A stretch of 57,685 nt of DNA from an uncultured Lentisphaerota bacterium. Lineage in GTDB: Bacteria > Verrucomicrobiota > Kiritimatiellia > RFP12 > UBA1067. Location: positions 1 to 57,685 of the forward strand of contig ONVK01000003.1 of the NCBI GenBank assembly GCA_900321255.1. Reading direction: 5' to 3'. The notes beneath the pieces were generated by a model that searched no databases, had not been told where the DNA came from, and was given only the letters and a program-made list of their open reading frames with translations. Position numbers and translations under genes: made by a program. Every line of letters begins with the position of its first letter. The stretch's first letter is position 1. This document shows positions 16,099 to 25,323 of the stretch, in pieces.

Positions 16099-17447
16099 TG
16101 CGCATCCTCCTCGCCAACATCGCGTGGTTCCTCTCGACGCTTCTAGACGCCGTGCGCTTCGCGCTCGCGCTGCACGACCCTGCGAAGGCGCAGGCGAAAG
16201 CGGCCGCTCGGCGACATCCGACGCGCCCCGAGGACGTCATCCTCGAGGAGCCGACGAGCGGCACGACTGGCGGGACAAAGTGGATTCCGTACACAGAGCA
16301 GCTGCGGCGCGAGTTCATGCGCGCGGTCAATCCGTGGATGGCGTCGATATACCTCCGCCACCCAGGGCTACTTTTCTGCACGCACTACTGGAGCGTCTCG
16401 CCGTACACGGAGGTGCGCCAGCCGAAGGACGGTCTGCGCCGCGGCTTCGCCGAGGACCGCGAATATCTTGGCCCCGTGCGCGCGCGCCTCGTTGCCGCGC
16501 TTTTCCCCGTATCCGCCGCGGTGGCGGAGGAGCGCGATCCGGAGCGGCACATGATGAAGACGGCGCGTGCGCTCGCGGCGTCGCGCAGGCTCGGGCTCGT
16601 CTCGGTGTGGCATCCGTCTGCGTTCCTGCGTCTCCTCGACTTCATGTCCGAACGCGCGGACGAGGTGTCGGACAATCCGCGCGTGCGGCGGCTTCTCGCT
16701 GCGCGGGACTTCCGCGGCGTGTGGCCGCGCCTGAAGCTGATCAGCTGCTGGGACGCGGCGTTTGCCGCTTCGGACGCTGAGAAGGTGCGCGCGGCGTTTC
16801 CGGACGTCGAGGTGGAGGGGAAAGGGCTGATGGCCACGGAGGGCGTGGTGACCGTTCCGTGGTTCGGACGTCACGTCGCTGCGGTGACGTCGCATTCGCT
16901 TTCCTTCGAGTGCGTGGACGAGGAGAGTGGCGAGCCCGTCGCGGGGACGGCGGTCGGCGTGGAGCGCCTTGAGAAGGGGAAGCGCTACGGCGTCGTGCTC
17001 ACGACGGGAAACGGATTCACGGACTACAGACTCGGCGATGTCGTGGAATGCACGGGCTTCGTCGCGAAGACGCCGCGGCTCGAGTTTTGCCACCGGGCGG
17101 GCGGAACGATCGACATGCACGGCGAGAAGATGCATCCGGCCTTTGTGGCCGAGGTGATTTCGAAGCTCTCCGGGCGCTTCGGACGCGCCGCCTTCGCTAT
17201 GCTCGTCCCGCGGCAGGACCGCCGCGGATACCGCCTTCTGTGGGAGCCGGAAGGCGGGAGGCTTCCGGAGGCGGAGGAGGTCGAGGGGCTTCTCCGGGCC
17301 AACTACCACTACGCCCACGCCGTGAACCTCGGGCAGCTCGAGCCGGTCGCGGTGGAGGAGGTGAAGGACGGACTCGGCAGATGGTGCGCCGCGGCAGATG
17401 TGCCGCGCGCCGCCGCTAAGCCTCCAAGCCTCGGAAATCTTGACTAA
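16098..17447 (+). CDS. GH3-type adenylating acyl-amide synthetase
   Basis: The ATG at 16098 overlaps the preceding TGA (TGATG). The 449-residue protein matches the GH3 (auxin-responsive) branch of ANL enzymes: the ATP loop EEPTSGTTGGTKWIPYT near residue 50, a central WHPSAFLRLLDF, GKGLMATEGVVTVP (the ATP/substrate motif), and YRLGDVVECTGF near 311, where the Asp contacts ATP. Plant GH3 proteins join amino acids to carboxylic hormones through acyl-adenylates. Bacterial ones are mostly uncharacterised and somewhat shorter. Here it probably forms an amide or ester on the product of the upstream radical SAM enzymes. It ends the eight-gene run; the next gene has its own promoter. Confidence 0.85.
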   Translation: MRILLANIAWFLSTLLDAVRFALALHDPAKAQAKAAARRHPTRPEDVILEEPTSGTTGGTKWIPYTEQLRREFMRAVNPWMASIYLRHPGLLFCTHYWSVSPYTEVRQPKDGLRRGFAEDREYLGPVRARLVAALFPVSAAVAEERDPERHMMKTARALAASRRLGLVSVWHPSAFLRLLDFMSERADEVSDNPRVRRLLAARDFRGVWPRLKLISCWDAAFAASDAEKVRAAFPDVEVEGKGLMATEGVVTVPWFGRHVAAVTSHSLSFECVDEESGEPVAGTAVGVERLEKGKRYGVVLTTGNGFTDYRLGDVVECTGFVAKTPRLEFCHRAGGTIDMHGEKMHPAFVAEVISKLSGRFGRAAFAMLVPRQDRRGYRLLWEPEGGRLPEAEEVEGLLRANYHYAHAVNLGQLEPVAVEEVKDGLGRWCAAADVPRAAAKPPSLGNLD

Positions 17448-17490
17448 ATTTTAGAGGATTAAATTCTGACTGAGGCGCGGCGGCGCGTTT

Positions 17491-17499
17491 TGGTATAAT
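17491..17499 (+). promoter_or_regulatory. TGGTATAAT extended -10 promoter of the pyrophosphatase gene
   Basis: Exact TGGTATAAT with the -10 hexamer at 17494-17499, preceded by TTT, with no recognisable -35. The leader to the ATG at 17533 would be about 27 bases and contains AAGGAA. Confidence 0.8.
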
Positions 17500-17532
17500 A
17501 TGCGTTGAAACGGAAGCAAGGAATCGTCTCGA

Positions 17533-18816
17533 ATGAAAACATACGTCTGTGGACACAGGAATCCCGACGTCGACTCGGTCATGAGCGCGTATGCGCTTGC
17601 CGACCTGAGGCGGCGCACCGGGATGAGCGACGTCGAGGCGATATGCGCGGGGCGACTTCCGCCGCGTGCAAAGTGGGTGTTCGAGCACTTTCATCTCAAG
17701 GGCGTCCGGCCGAAGCGCGACGTCTATGTGCGAGTCAGGGATCTCGTCGATACTTCTGTCCCCATGATCGACGCCGGTCAGTCGCTTGTCGACGCGCTTA
17801 GGGCGCTCGAAAATTCCGGCGAGTCGTCGCTTCCGGTGAAGGACGCGGCCGGGAAGTTCGTCGGGATGCTCTCTCCCGCGAAGCTCCTTTCTCTCTTCAT
17901 CGAAAAGGCCGATCTTTCGATACCCGTCGGGAAGGCGCCGCTTCACCAGTGCAGCCAGGTCCTCTCCGAAAACGACCGTGTCCACGACATACGCGCCGCT
18001 GCAGTTCGCAATGCGCACAACCATTTTCCCGTTGTGGACGACAAGGGTGTTCTCGTAGGTACAGTCCTAAAGCGCGCGTTTGCGGAACCGCCGCCGGCGA
18101 GGATGATTCTCGTCGACCACAACGAGACGGAGCAGGGCATCCCCGGGCTTGAAGAAATCCCCGTTGTTGAAGTCGTCGACCATCACAGGATTTCGTTTGC
18201 CGCGACGAAGGACCCCATCAAGTACACGGCGGACGTCGTGGGCTCGACTTGCACGCTCGTCGCGCGGATGTTCCGCGGCGCAGGCGAACGGCCTACGAAG
18301 GAAGTCGCGGGAGTCCTCATCGCCGGCATCGTCTCCGACACGCTCCTTTTCCAGTCGCCCACGACGACCGACGACGACCGCGCGATGTGCGCGTGGCTCG
18401 AAAAGCTCTGCGGCGAAAGCGCCGCGTCGATAATGGAAGGGCTCATGTCAGTCGCCTCTCCGCTCACGTCGATGTCCGCAGACGAAGCTGTCGCGGCCGA
18501 CGCGAAGCTATATAGCGAAGCGGGCAAGAAGTTCATTCTCGCGCAGATAGAGGAGTCGCATCTCGCCGTATTCCACCGCCACATGGCGGAACTCGCCGCA
18601 GCGCTCGAAAGGGCGATGAAGGGCAACGGCCTCGACTTTGCGGCGCTTATGGTGACAGATCCCGTGCGCGGAAATTCCGAGCTTCTCTTCAAGGGCGACG
18701 AGGCTGTTCGCCGCGCGCTTCCCTACCGCCGCGCGGAGTCTGGCGTTCTCCTGATGCCTGGCGTACTCTCGCGCAAGAAACAGCTTTTGCCGGAGGTGCT
18801 GGCGGCGCTGGCGTAA
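17533..18816 (+). CDS. ppaC: CBS-domain manganese-dependent (family II) inorganic pyrophosphatase
   Basis: The 427-residue protein has the family II PPase DHH fold. GHRNPDVDSV at the start holds metal ligands H8, D12 and D14. DHH occurs at D216-H217-H218, and a C-terminal DHHA2-like domain ends with LMPGVLSRKKQLLPEV. Between the first motif and DHH lies a pair of CBS domains (about 60-190), which in this subclass bind AMP/ADP (inhibiting) or other adenine nucleotides. No DRTGG domain lies between the CBS repeats, as in the shorter enzymes. It hydrolyses PPi to phosphate in the cytoplasm. It has its own TGGTATAAT promoter just after the GH3 gene, whose reaction releases PPi, but a link is only speculative. 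Confidence 0.9.
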   Translation: MKTYVCGHRNPDVDSVMSAYALADLRRRTGMSDVEAICAGRLPPRAKWVFEHFHLKGVRPKRDVYVRVRDLVDTSVPMIDAGQSLVDALRALENSGESSLPVKDAAGKFVGMLSPAKLLSLFIEKADLSIPVGKAPLHQCSQVLSENDRVHDIRAAAVRNAHNHFPVVDDKGVLVGTVLKRAFAEPPPARMILVDHNETEQGIPGLEEIPVVEVVDHHRISFAATKDPIKYTADVVGSTCTLVARMFRGAGERPTKEVAGVLIAGIVSDTLLFQSPTTTDDDRAMCAWLEKLCGESAASIMEGLMSVASPLTSMSADEAVAADAKLYSEAGKKFILAQIEESHLAVFHRHMAELAAALERAMKGNGLDFAALMVTDPVRGNSELLFKGDEAVRRALPYRRAESGVLLMPGVLSRKKQLLPEVLAALA

Positions 18817-18842
18817 GATTTAATCAGAAAGGGAAAATTGAC

Positions 18843-19841
18843 ATGAGATCATGCAAGGAAATGCGTCAGGATGCATGGAAAATTTTGACTGGTTCTAAGT
18901 GGGGATGGAAAATACTTCTTAACGGCATAGTACTGTATGCGATTCTGCTCGCCGTCATGCTCGGGCTCGAATTCATCTTCGAGGCCGCTGGTATCCAGAC
19001 CTTTGCGTCGTTCAAAGAGGCGCAGCGTGAGGCACAGCGATCGGGAGTTACACTTACTATTTCTTCTGGCTATGAAGCCCTGCGGATGACATTCGCGAGC
19101 GGCTTTTCGACATTTGTCGAGTATCTTTTTCAGAGCATTGTCGTCTTCGGCCTCGTCACGACGCTTGTCAAGTGCATAAAGGGAGAGTCCGCGGGCTGGT
19201 TCGCCAGTGCCTTCGGAGGTTTCAAGCGTCCGTTCGATCTCTTGTGGCTTACTCTCCTAATAATGATCAAGGTCGTCGCCTGGGCTCTTATCTTCGCCTT
19301 TGTCGGTGGTTTTATCGGTGGTATCGTTTCGGCCGTCCTTCGGGTGTGTGGCGCGGTGACTGAAAAGCAGATGGGAGTATTACTCGGCTGCATGTGCGGC
19401 ATCCCCGCCTGCATCGCCGCCATCATCGCAAGCTTCCGCTATATGCTAACATGGTATGTCAAGGTAGAGAATGTTGAGGTTGGTGCAAATGCCTGCATCA
19501 AGCGGAGCTGTGAATTGATGTACGGTCGCAAGTGGAAGCTTTTCTTCTTCTGGCTGTCCTACATCGGGTGGTACATTCTTTTGATCGCGCCTCTTGCCAG
19601 TGCATCAGGCGTTACGGGCGCTTTGTCGGCTGCAGGCGCTGGAGCAAGCGAAGACGCAACGGCAGCTGCAGCTGACGAATCGTATTCTGTCGTCATGATC
19701 GGCGCACTTGTTGTAACGATTTTGATTGGTGTATTTGTCGTTCTTTACACCGCAATCGGACAGGCAGTATTCTACCGTGACGCTAAGGCCGAAGTCGACG
19801 CAACGAAAGAAGCCGATCCGTCGGAAGGCGTGACTGCATGA
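18843..19841 (+). CDS. DUF975-like integral membrane protein
   Basis: The ATG at 18843 has GAAAGGGA upstream; the product is 332 residues. It has about six hydrophobic segments (near 23-42, 95-110, 131-160, 178-200, 228-250 and 275-300). ACIKRSCELMYGRKWKLFFFWLSYIGWYIL is broken here by eye into a soluble CELMYGRKW loop and a FFFWLSYIGW helix, the hallmark of DUF975 proteins. An Ala-rich acidic loop precedes the last helix. The function of the family is unknown. The gene looks visibly less GC-rich than its neighbours. Its stop overlaps the start of the MFS gene, so the two may work together or simply share a transcript. Confidence 0.65.
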   Translation: MRSCKEMRQDAWKILTGSKWGWKILLNGIVLYAILLAVMLGLEFIFEAAGIQTFASFKEAQREAQRSGVTLTISSGYEALRMTFASGFSTFVEYLFQSIVVFGLVTTLVKCIKGESAGWFASAFGGFKRPFDLLWLTLLIMIKVVAWALIFAFVGGFIGGIVSAVLRVCGAVTEKQMGVLLGCMCGIPACIAAIIASFRYMLTWYVKVENVEVGANACIKRSCELMYGRKWKLFFFWLSYIGWYILLIAPLASASGVTGALSAAGAGASEDATAAAADESYSVVMIGALVVTILIGVFVVLYTAIGQAVFYRDAKAEVDATKEADPSEGVTA

Positions 19842-21025
19842 GCGACGGCATCAACAGGCGGACTGTCGTCCTTGCGACGATGATGTTCCTCGAGTATATG
19901 GCCATGCCAGTGTGGTTTGTGCCAATGCTCCCCTACGTCAAGTCGCTGCAGGGTGGCGAGAACTGGACTCTTTGGTGCGGTCTCATCATGGGCATCGGCA
20001 CTTTCGCGTCTCCCATCGTCGGCATGTTCGCAGACCGCCGCCTCAACGCGGAGAAGGTCCTTGCGATCTGCTACTTTGCGTCTGCGGCGCTCCTGTCGGG
20101 CGCGTTCTTCGTCACCTCGCCCGCACTCCTCTTCGTGGTGCTTCTCGCGGCGATGCTTTTCTACATGCCGACATGGGCGCTTACGGCGACGATAGCGATG
20201 GCGCATGCGAGCAAGGACGCCTTTCCTCGCATCCGCATATTCGGAACGCTTGGCTGGATTGCCTCGTGCGTGTTCTCGCTCGGGGCCGCGGCAGGCGGCT
20301 TCAAGAGCTTTGACTCGTCGCCGTGGATATTCGCTGGCGGCGCTGCCGTTGCCGTTGCCGCAGGGCTTTTCTCGTTCGCCCTCCCGAAGACGGCTCCGCA
20401 GGCGAAGGGAACGCAGATATCAGTTGGCGACGCGCTTGGGCTTAGCGCGCTCGTGCTGTTGCGCGACAAGTCGTTTCGCTCGTTTGCGATCATGCTCCTT
20501 CTCGCGATGATTCCTTTCCAGTGGTACAATGTCTACTGCGCCGCTTATCTGAAGGAATCCGGCTACCAGTATCTCACTACGACGATGAACATCGGGCAGG
20601 CGGGGGAGATATTCTTCATGCTCCTCATCCCGCTGATCTTCCGTCGCATCGGCTACAGGCGCTCCCTCGTTCTCGCGCTTGTCGTCCTCGCGCTGCGCAA
20701 CATCTTCTTCGCGGTGTCTTCCGCCTATGGCTTTGCCGCGCTCGACTTCTGCGGAATCGTCGTGCACGGGCTCATCTTCGGTCTTCTCGTCGTAGGCGCC
20801 CAGATGTACGTCGACGAAGTCGCGCCGCCAGAGCTGCGCAACCAGGCGCAGGGGCTCGTGAACCTCATTCTCGCAGGCGTCGGCGTCTTCGCCTCGAACT
20901 TCATCTTCGACGCGATTCTCAAATCGTCCTCGCCTACTCCGTGGACGACTGCCTACGTTGTCGCCGTTGCGATCTCGCTCGCCACCGCCGTCTACGGACT
21001 TGCGACAGCCAAATCCTCCAAATGA
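19838..21025 (+). CDS. MFS transporter, nucleoside/sugar:H+ symporter-like
   Basis: The 395-residue product has about 12 hydrophobic segments. Early residues FLEYMAMPVWFVPMLPYV, then FASPIVGMFADRRLNAEKVL (the loop 2-3 MFS signature) and FPRIRIFGTLGWIASC are typical of the nucleoside:H+ symporter branch (NupG/XapB-like). This branch also includes many uncharacterised carriers near glycosidase genes. ATGA overlap couples it to the DUF975 gene. Two clan GH-D glycosidases follow on the same strand, so a galactoside or another sugar is a likely substrate, though nucleosides cannot be excluded. No regulator is adjacent. Confidence 0.8.
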   Translation: MSDGINRRTVVLATMMFLEYMAMPVWFVPMLPYVKSLQGGENWTLWCGLIMGIGTFASPIVGMFADRRLNAEKVLAICYFASAALLSGAFFVTSPALLFVVLLAAMLFYMPTWALTATIAMAHASKDAFPRIRIFGTLGWIASCVFSLGAAAGGFKSFDSSPWIFAGGAAVAVAAGLFSFALPKTAPQAKGTQISVGDALGLSALVLLRDKSFRSFAIMLLLAMIPFQWYNVYCAAYLKESGYQYLTTTMNIGQAGEIFFMLLIPLIFRRIGYRRSLVLALVVLALRNIFFAVSSAYGFAALDFCGIVVHGLIFGLLVVGAQMYVDEVAPPELRNQAQGLVNLILAGVGVFASNFIFDAILKSSSPTPWTTAYVVAVAISLATAVYGLATAKSSK

Positions 21026-21097
21026 GCCGGCATCAAGATTTTCTGTGGTCGTTTCCGGATGGGCGGCCGTAAAGATCAAACATTGAAAGGATGCAAC

Positions 21098-23191
21098 ATG
21101 AAGCAAATGGTACGTATTCGATTTTTGTTGGCCGCTGTTTTTGCGCCCTTGCTCGTTGCCGCATCGGCCTATGCAGCATTGCCGCTGCCGGTTCCGGTTT
21201 CGCCGCCGACATTTGAAATAGACGGGCGGGCGGTGCGTGGCGAAGTCGTCACGTGGGAGGCGGCGGGCGGACCGGTTGAACGCGCCGACGGCGTCGTCGA
21301 GCGCACGCAGTCGGGCGTTTTGCGCGACTTCCCGTCCGCACGGCTTACGCTTCGCACCCGCCAGCGCAGGGGCTCGCCCGTAGTCCGGTTCCGCTACGAG
21401 CTGGAGGCGACTGCGCCCGAAGGCTTTGCGCTTACGAAGTCGTCGGGGCGCGACAATCTCGTCTATGCATCGGTTACGCTTGCCAAAGGCGCACGGGCGA
21501 CGGAGGTTCGCCTTAGCGAATACGATCCTCTTTGCCATTGCCATCGCCTTGTCGAAACGCCAGTGCCAGACTCGTATTTCTCGGAGGATCTCGCCTTTGT
21601 CGGCCCAATCGTCGTAATCGAGGCCGAGGGCCGCGCCTCGCTGCTCGCCTACGAACATGGTTCGCAGTCGACGGACCGTTTCATCGAGTTCGCGTGCACT
21701 CAGGACCGCCGGCTCGAGCTGCGGGCGGTGAAGGGGAACTACTGGCGCGGACGCCGCATTGTACCGGGGCATCCCTTCGAGACGATCTGGCTGTAGGCGG
21801 CGGAAGTGCAAGGTGGAATCGATGCGCTGTCTGCCGCCTACCGCGCCTTCCAGCTCAAAGGCGCGACTGACAATCCCGCCTCGCGTGCGCCGTGGATATT
21901 CTACAACACGTGGGCGAGCCAGGAGCGCGACTTTTTCTGGGGCGGGAGCCGCAAGTACCTCAAACTAATGAACGAGGCGCGCATCCTCGCGGACGTAGAC
22001 CGCGCGGCGGAGATGGGCATCGACGTGTTCGTCGTCGACACCGGCTGGTTCGAAAAGTCCGGCGACTGGCGCGTCAGCCGCGAGCGCTTCCCCAACGGAC
22101 TTGAGCCGGTAGTCGCGCGCTTGCGCGAGAAGGGGATGAAGCTCGGGCTCTGGTTCAGCCCGACAGAGGCCGCGGAGTCTAGCGATATCCACGCGCGGCA
22201 TCCGGAAGCCGTCATGTCGTGGCATGGCGTCGCCGCCGCGCCCCATTCCGTCTGGGAGACGGAGCAGAGCCGCTTCCACTGCCTCGTCAGCGCGTACTGG
22301 CAGTCTGTCGCGGACGAGCTAATCCGCTGCTACCGCGACTGGGGCGTTACGTATTTCAAGTGGGATGCGATTAACCAGTACGGGTGCGACTCGCCCGACC
22401 ACTTCCACGGCGATGCATCCGTCCCGGCCGAAGAACGCGCCGAATGCTACGCCTTTGAGCAGGTGCGGTACATGGCGCGGATCGTCGACCGCCTCTGCGC
22501 GGCGTGCCCCGACGCAATCGTCGACTTCGACGTGACGGAGGGGAACCGGTGCGTAGGCCTCGCGTTTCTCGCCTCGGGCAAGTATTTCGCGGTGAACAAC
22601 GGGCCTTACTTCCCCGACCTCGACCATCCCTACGACTGGTCTGCCTCGAAGTACTGGAGCAATGTATTTGTCTATCCCGGTCCCGCGCGCGCACGGGTCG
22701 CGCGCACTACGCTCGACTTCGACCGCTGGATTCCATCCGTCCTCTATCTCACGCACTATCTGCCAGATGCGCCGCGCACAAGCCAGAAGATCAACCTCGC
22801 GTCTCTTGTGCTCGGGCAGAACGGCATCTGGGGCGACCTCTCCGCGCTTTCGCCGGAGGACAGGGCGTGGTTCGGGGAGGCGCTTGCGGCCTACAAGCGT
22901 GTGCGTGACGCGGTGACGTCCGCGCCACCAGTGCGCACCGGCGTGCGCGGCGGCTCGCCGGAGATTCACGAGAAAATCTCGGCGGAGGGCGCCGGTGCGC
23001 TCGCCGTGTTCGCAGCTGGTGGTGTGCACGACTATGTGACGGCGCATCGCGCTGGGCGCGTGATCTGGAAGACGGACAACGTTTCGGTTGTGCCGACGGC
23101 GGATGGCCGCGCACGGATAACGTGCCGCTTCAACGGCGCGGATGCCGCGCTTGTGTTTTTCGCGCCCAAGGAAGTTGTCCATGAAAAATAA
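21098..23191 (+). pseudogene. secreted GH36-like alpha-galactosidase interrupted by an in-frame amber codon
   Basis: A single frame runs from ATG 21098 (GAAAGG upstream) to TAA 23191 and is broken only by TAG at 21794-21796. The first part (232 codons) has a signal peptide ending near ASAYAALP and a beta-sandwich domain ending in FETIWL. The second part continues without any shift as AAEVQGGIDAL and holds the catalytic barrel: DTGWFEKSGDW, a nucleophile Asp in YFKWDAINQYG, and an acid/base candidate in DFDVTEGNR. The combined length, about 697 codons, fits intact GH36 alpha-galactosidases. TAG ends many other genes here, so general recoding is excluded. It is a recent nonsense mutation, a read-through event or a sequence error. 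The 3' part overlaps the next gene by 11 bases. Confidence 0.75.
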
Positions 23192-24788
23192 AATCTGCTT
23201 TTTTGTCGCTGCCTTTTCATTAGCGACGGCGGAGTTTGCACAGGCGGCGGAGATGCCGTACATGAATCTGCTGAAGCCAGATATGATTTTTGTCGATGGA
23301 GCGGCGAATTCCTCCGGGCGTATCAAGGTCAAGCTTTCGCCGTGCCGCTGCCCGCGTCGAGACGTCTCGGTCTATCTATCCGGGGAAGGCGCAGTATCCA
23401 AGGTCGAACTTATCTGGAACATCGCGTTCCCGAAGGAAGCCTTGATCTACGGCGGAGACTGGGAGCGTAATTACGGGGACTCAGGATGGTTCCGAACCGG
23501 AGACTCCTCCGCCCCGCATGAAGGGTGGAAGCCGTGGTACTTCCTCGTCAACGATGGATCGCGCACGGATGGCTACGGGCTTATGGTTCAGCCGAACGCC
23601 TTTGGCGCGTGGAAGGTTGCATCGGGGAGCGTCACGCTCTCCCTCGATGTTCGCGCGGGGTCGCGTCCACTTGAGCTGAAGACCGACCAATGGGGGATGA
23701 AGATATGCACCCTTGTCGATCGGTGCGGCAAAGAAAACGAGACGCCGTTCGTGTCGGCGCAGGAGTTCTGCCGGATGATGTGCCCGAATCCGCGTTTGCC
23801 GAAGGAGCCCGTCTACGGCTACAACGACTGGTATTGCGCCTACGGCAACAACACGGCGACGAACTTCCTCGCGGACGCCGAGTTCATAGTCTCGCTCGTC
23901 AAGGACGAGAAGGTGCGCCCGTATATCGTCGTGGACGACGGCTGGCAGCGCGGCAAGCAGGGATCTGCCAAGACGACGGCAGACATGCGCTGGGCTGGCG
24001 TGAACGAGAAGTGGGGAATGGAGATGGACGAGTTCGCGCGGCGCGTCAAGGCGATGGGCGCGAAGCCTGGGCTCTGGTACCGTCCGTTCCTCCCCGACGA
24101 TGGCAAAGAACTTCCCATTGATCCGACGGACCCAGCGCTCGAGAATCGCATCCGCGCCGACATGGCACGCTTTGCCGCATGGGGATTTGAACTCGTGAAG
24201 GCCGACTTCATTACCTACGACTGGAGCACGTCGTGGGGTGGAGGGCTGACCCCCATTCACCACGACATTCCGGAGTGGAGCGACAGGAGTCACACGACGG
24301 CGGAAGTAGTTAAGAAACTTTACATGACGCTTCGCGAGGCCTCCGGCGACAAAATGGTCATCATCGGCTGCAACGCATTGGACCACTTCGCCGCTGGGCT
24401 TTTCGAAATCCAGCGCACGGGCGACGACACGAGCGGGAAAGACTGGGGGAGGACGCGCAAGATGGGGCCGAACACGCTCGGCATGCGCACGATTCACCAC
24501 GGCACGTTCTATGTCTTGGACGGCGACTGCTTCGGTCTTGCGAAACCGGACGCGATTCCGTGGCGGCTAAACTCGCAGTGGCTCGATCTTGTTTCGCGTT
24601 CTGGCACCGCGCTGTTCGTCTCGTGGAGGCGCGAGTTGACTACGCCGGAGATTCGCGATGCGCTGGAGACGGCGCTACGCCGCGCGGCTAAGGTACAGTC
24701 GCCAGGCGAACCGCTTGACTGGCAGAACAACCTTCGCCCCATGCGCTGGCGTTTTGGCGACGAGATTCGCACTTACAACTGGGAATGA
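23181..24788 (+). CDS. secreted clan GH-D glycosidase (alpha-galactosidase-like)
   Basis: The ATG at 23181 begins a clear signal peptide (MKNKICFFVAAFSLATAEFAQAAE); the longer frame from 23142 lies within the previous gene. The 535-residue product has an N-terminal beta domain and a TIM barrel with PVYGYNDWYCAYGNN, VVDDGWQRG, GLWYRPF and LVKADFITYDW (likely nucleophile Asp). A later DDTSGKDWG segment is near the expected acid/base. This arrangement matches clan GH-D (GH27/GH36/melibiase-like) enzymes, but the exact family is uncertain. With the MFS carrier and the broken GH36 upstream it would form a galactoside-use operon, and it may compensate for the damaged gene. Confidence 0.75.
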   Translation: MKNKICFFVAAFSLATAEFAQAAEMPYMNLLKPDMIFVDGAANSSGRIKVKLSPCRCPRRDVSVYLSGEGAVSKVELIWNIAFPKEALIYGGDWERNYGDSGWFRTGDSSAPHEGWKPWYFLVNDGSRTDGYGLMVQPNAFGAWKVASGSVTLSLDVRAGSRPLELKTDQWGMKICTLVDRCGKENETPFVSAQEFCRMMCPNPRLPKEPVYGYNDWYCAYGNNTATNFLADAEFIVSLVKDEKVRPYIVVDDGWQRGKQGSAKTTADMRWAGVNEKWGMEMDEFARRVKAMGAKPGLWYRPFLPDDGKELPIDPTDPALENRIRADMARFAAWGFELVKADFITYDWSTSWGGGLTPIHHDIPEWSDRSHTTAEVVKKLYMTLREASGDKMVIIGCNALDHFAAGLFEIQRTGDDTSGKDWGRTRKMGPNTLGMRTIHHGTFYVLDGDCFGLAKPDAIPWRLNSQWLDLVSRSGTALFVSWRRELTTPEIRDALETALRRAAKVQSPGEPLDWQNNLRPMRWRFGDEIRTYNWE

Positions 24789-24823
24789 CCCCGTCGTGCG
24801 CATGGAACTTTGTTGCCGTGATT

Positions 24824-24832
24824 TGGTATAAT
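24824..24832 (+). promoter_or_regulatory. TGGTATAAT promoter of pgpA, leaderless arrangement
   Basis: Exact TGGTATAAT; the hexamer ends at 24832 and the ATG starts at 24841, with ATCCGCCG between. A start of transcription seven or eight bases after the -10 box would fall on or next to the ATG. Confidence 0.8.
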
Positions 24833-24840
24833 ATCCGCCG

Positions 24841-25323
24841 ATGAAGAAATTCTGTGTTTTTGTCGCGTCGGGCTTCGGTCTTGGCCTCGTCGCGCCGTTT
24901 GCGCCGGGGACCTTTGGGTCGCTCCCCGGCGTCGCCCTCGCATACGCCGTCTCCGCGCTTCCACTGTGGCTCCAGATGCCCGCATGCCTCGGTTTCACGC
25001 TTCTCGCGATTCCGTTCTGCGATGTCGCGGAACGCCATTTCGGCATCAAGGACGACGGCCGCATCACGGCCGACGAATGGATGCTTTATCCGATCGCCTT
25101 CATCGGAATTCCGATTCTCGATCTTCCGTGGTGGACGATGGTCGTCTTCTTCTGCATCGTCCGCGCCGTCGACATCGTCAAGCCCTGGCCGTGCCGCGGC
25201 CTCCAGTCGATCCCCGGCGGTCGCGGCATCGTTGTCGACGATTTTTTTGCGAACCTCTATTCGCTCGCGCTCAACTGGGTCGTCTACATTCTCTTCTTCG
25301 CCAAGCTATGCACCGCGAATTGA
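24841..25323 (+). CDS. pgpA: phosphatidylglycerophosphatase A
   Basis: The 160-residue integral membrane protein has the PgpA signature. GLGLVAPFAPGTFGSLPG at the start is a conserved loop, DDGRITADEW holds the acidic residues of the active site, and RAVDIVKPWP followed by GGRGIVVDDFFA completes the family pattern. About four membrane segments are visible. It dephosphorylates phosphatidylglycerophosphate to phosphatidylglycerol in the inner membrane. The start is set by the -10 box eight bases upstream; no Shine-Dalgarno sequence is possible in so short a leader. The 3' end overlaps trmB by 16 bases. Confidence 0.92.
   Translation: MKKFCVFVASGFGLGLVAPFAPGTFGSLPGVALAYAVSALPLWLQMPACLGFTLLAIPFCDVAERHFGIKDDGRITADEWMLYPIAFIGIPILDLPWWTMVVFFCIVRAVDIVKPWPCRGLQSIPGGRGIVVDDFFANLYSLALNWVVYILFFAKLCTAN

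Noticed and set aside
21794..21796. TAG recoded as an amino acid
   Set aside because: TAG is the normal stop of several genes here, for example buk, pth, the DUF58 gene and the GHKL ATPase, and no pyrrolysine context is present.
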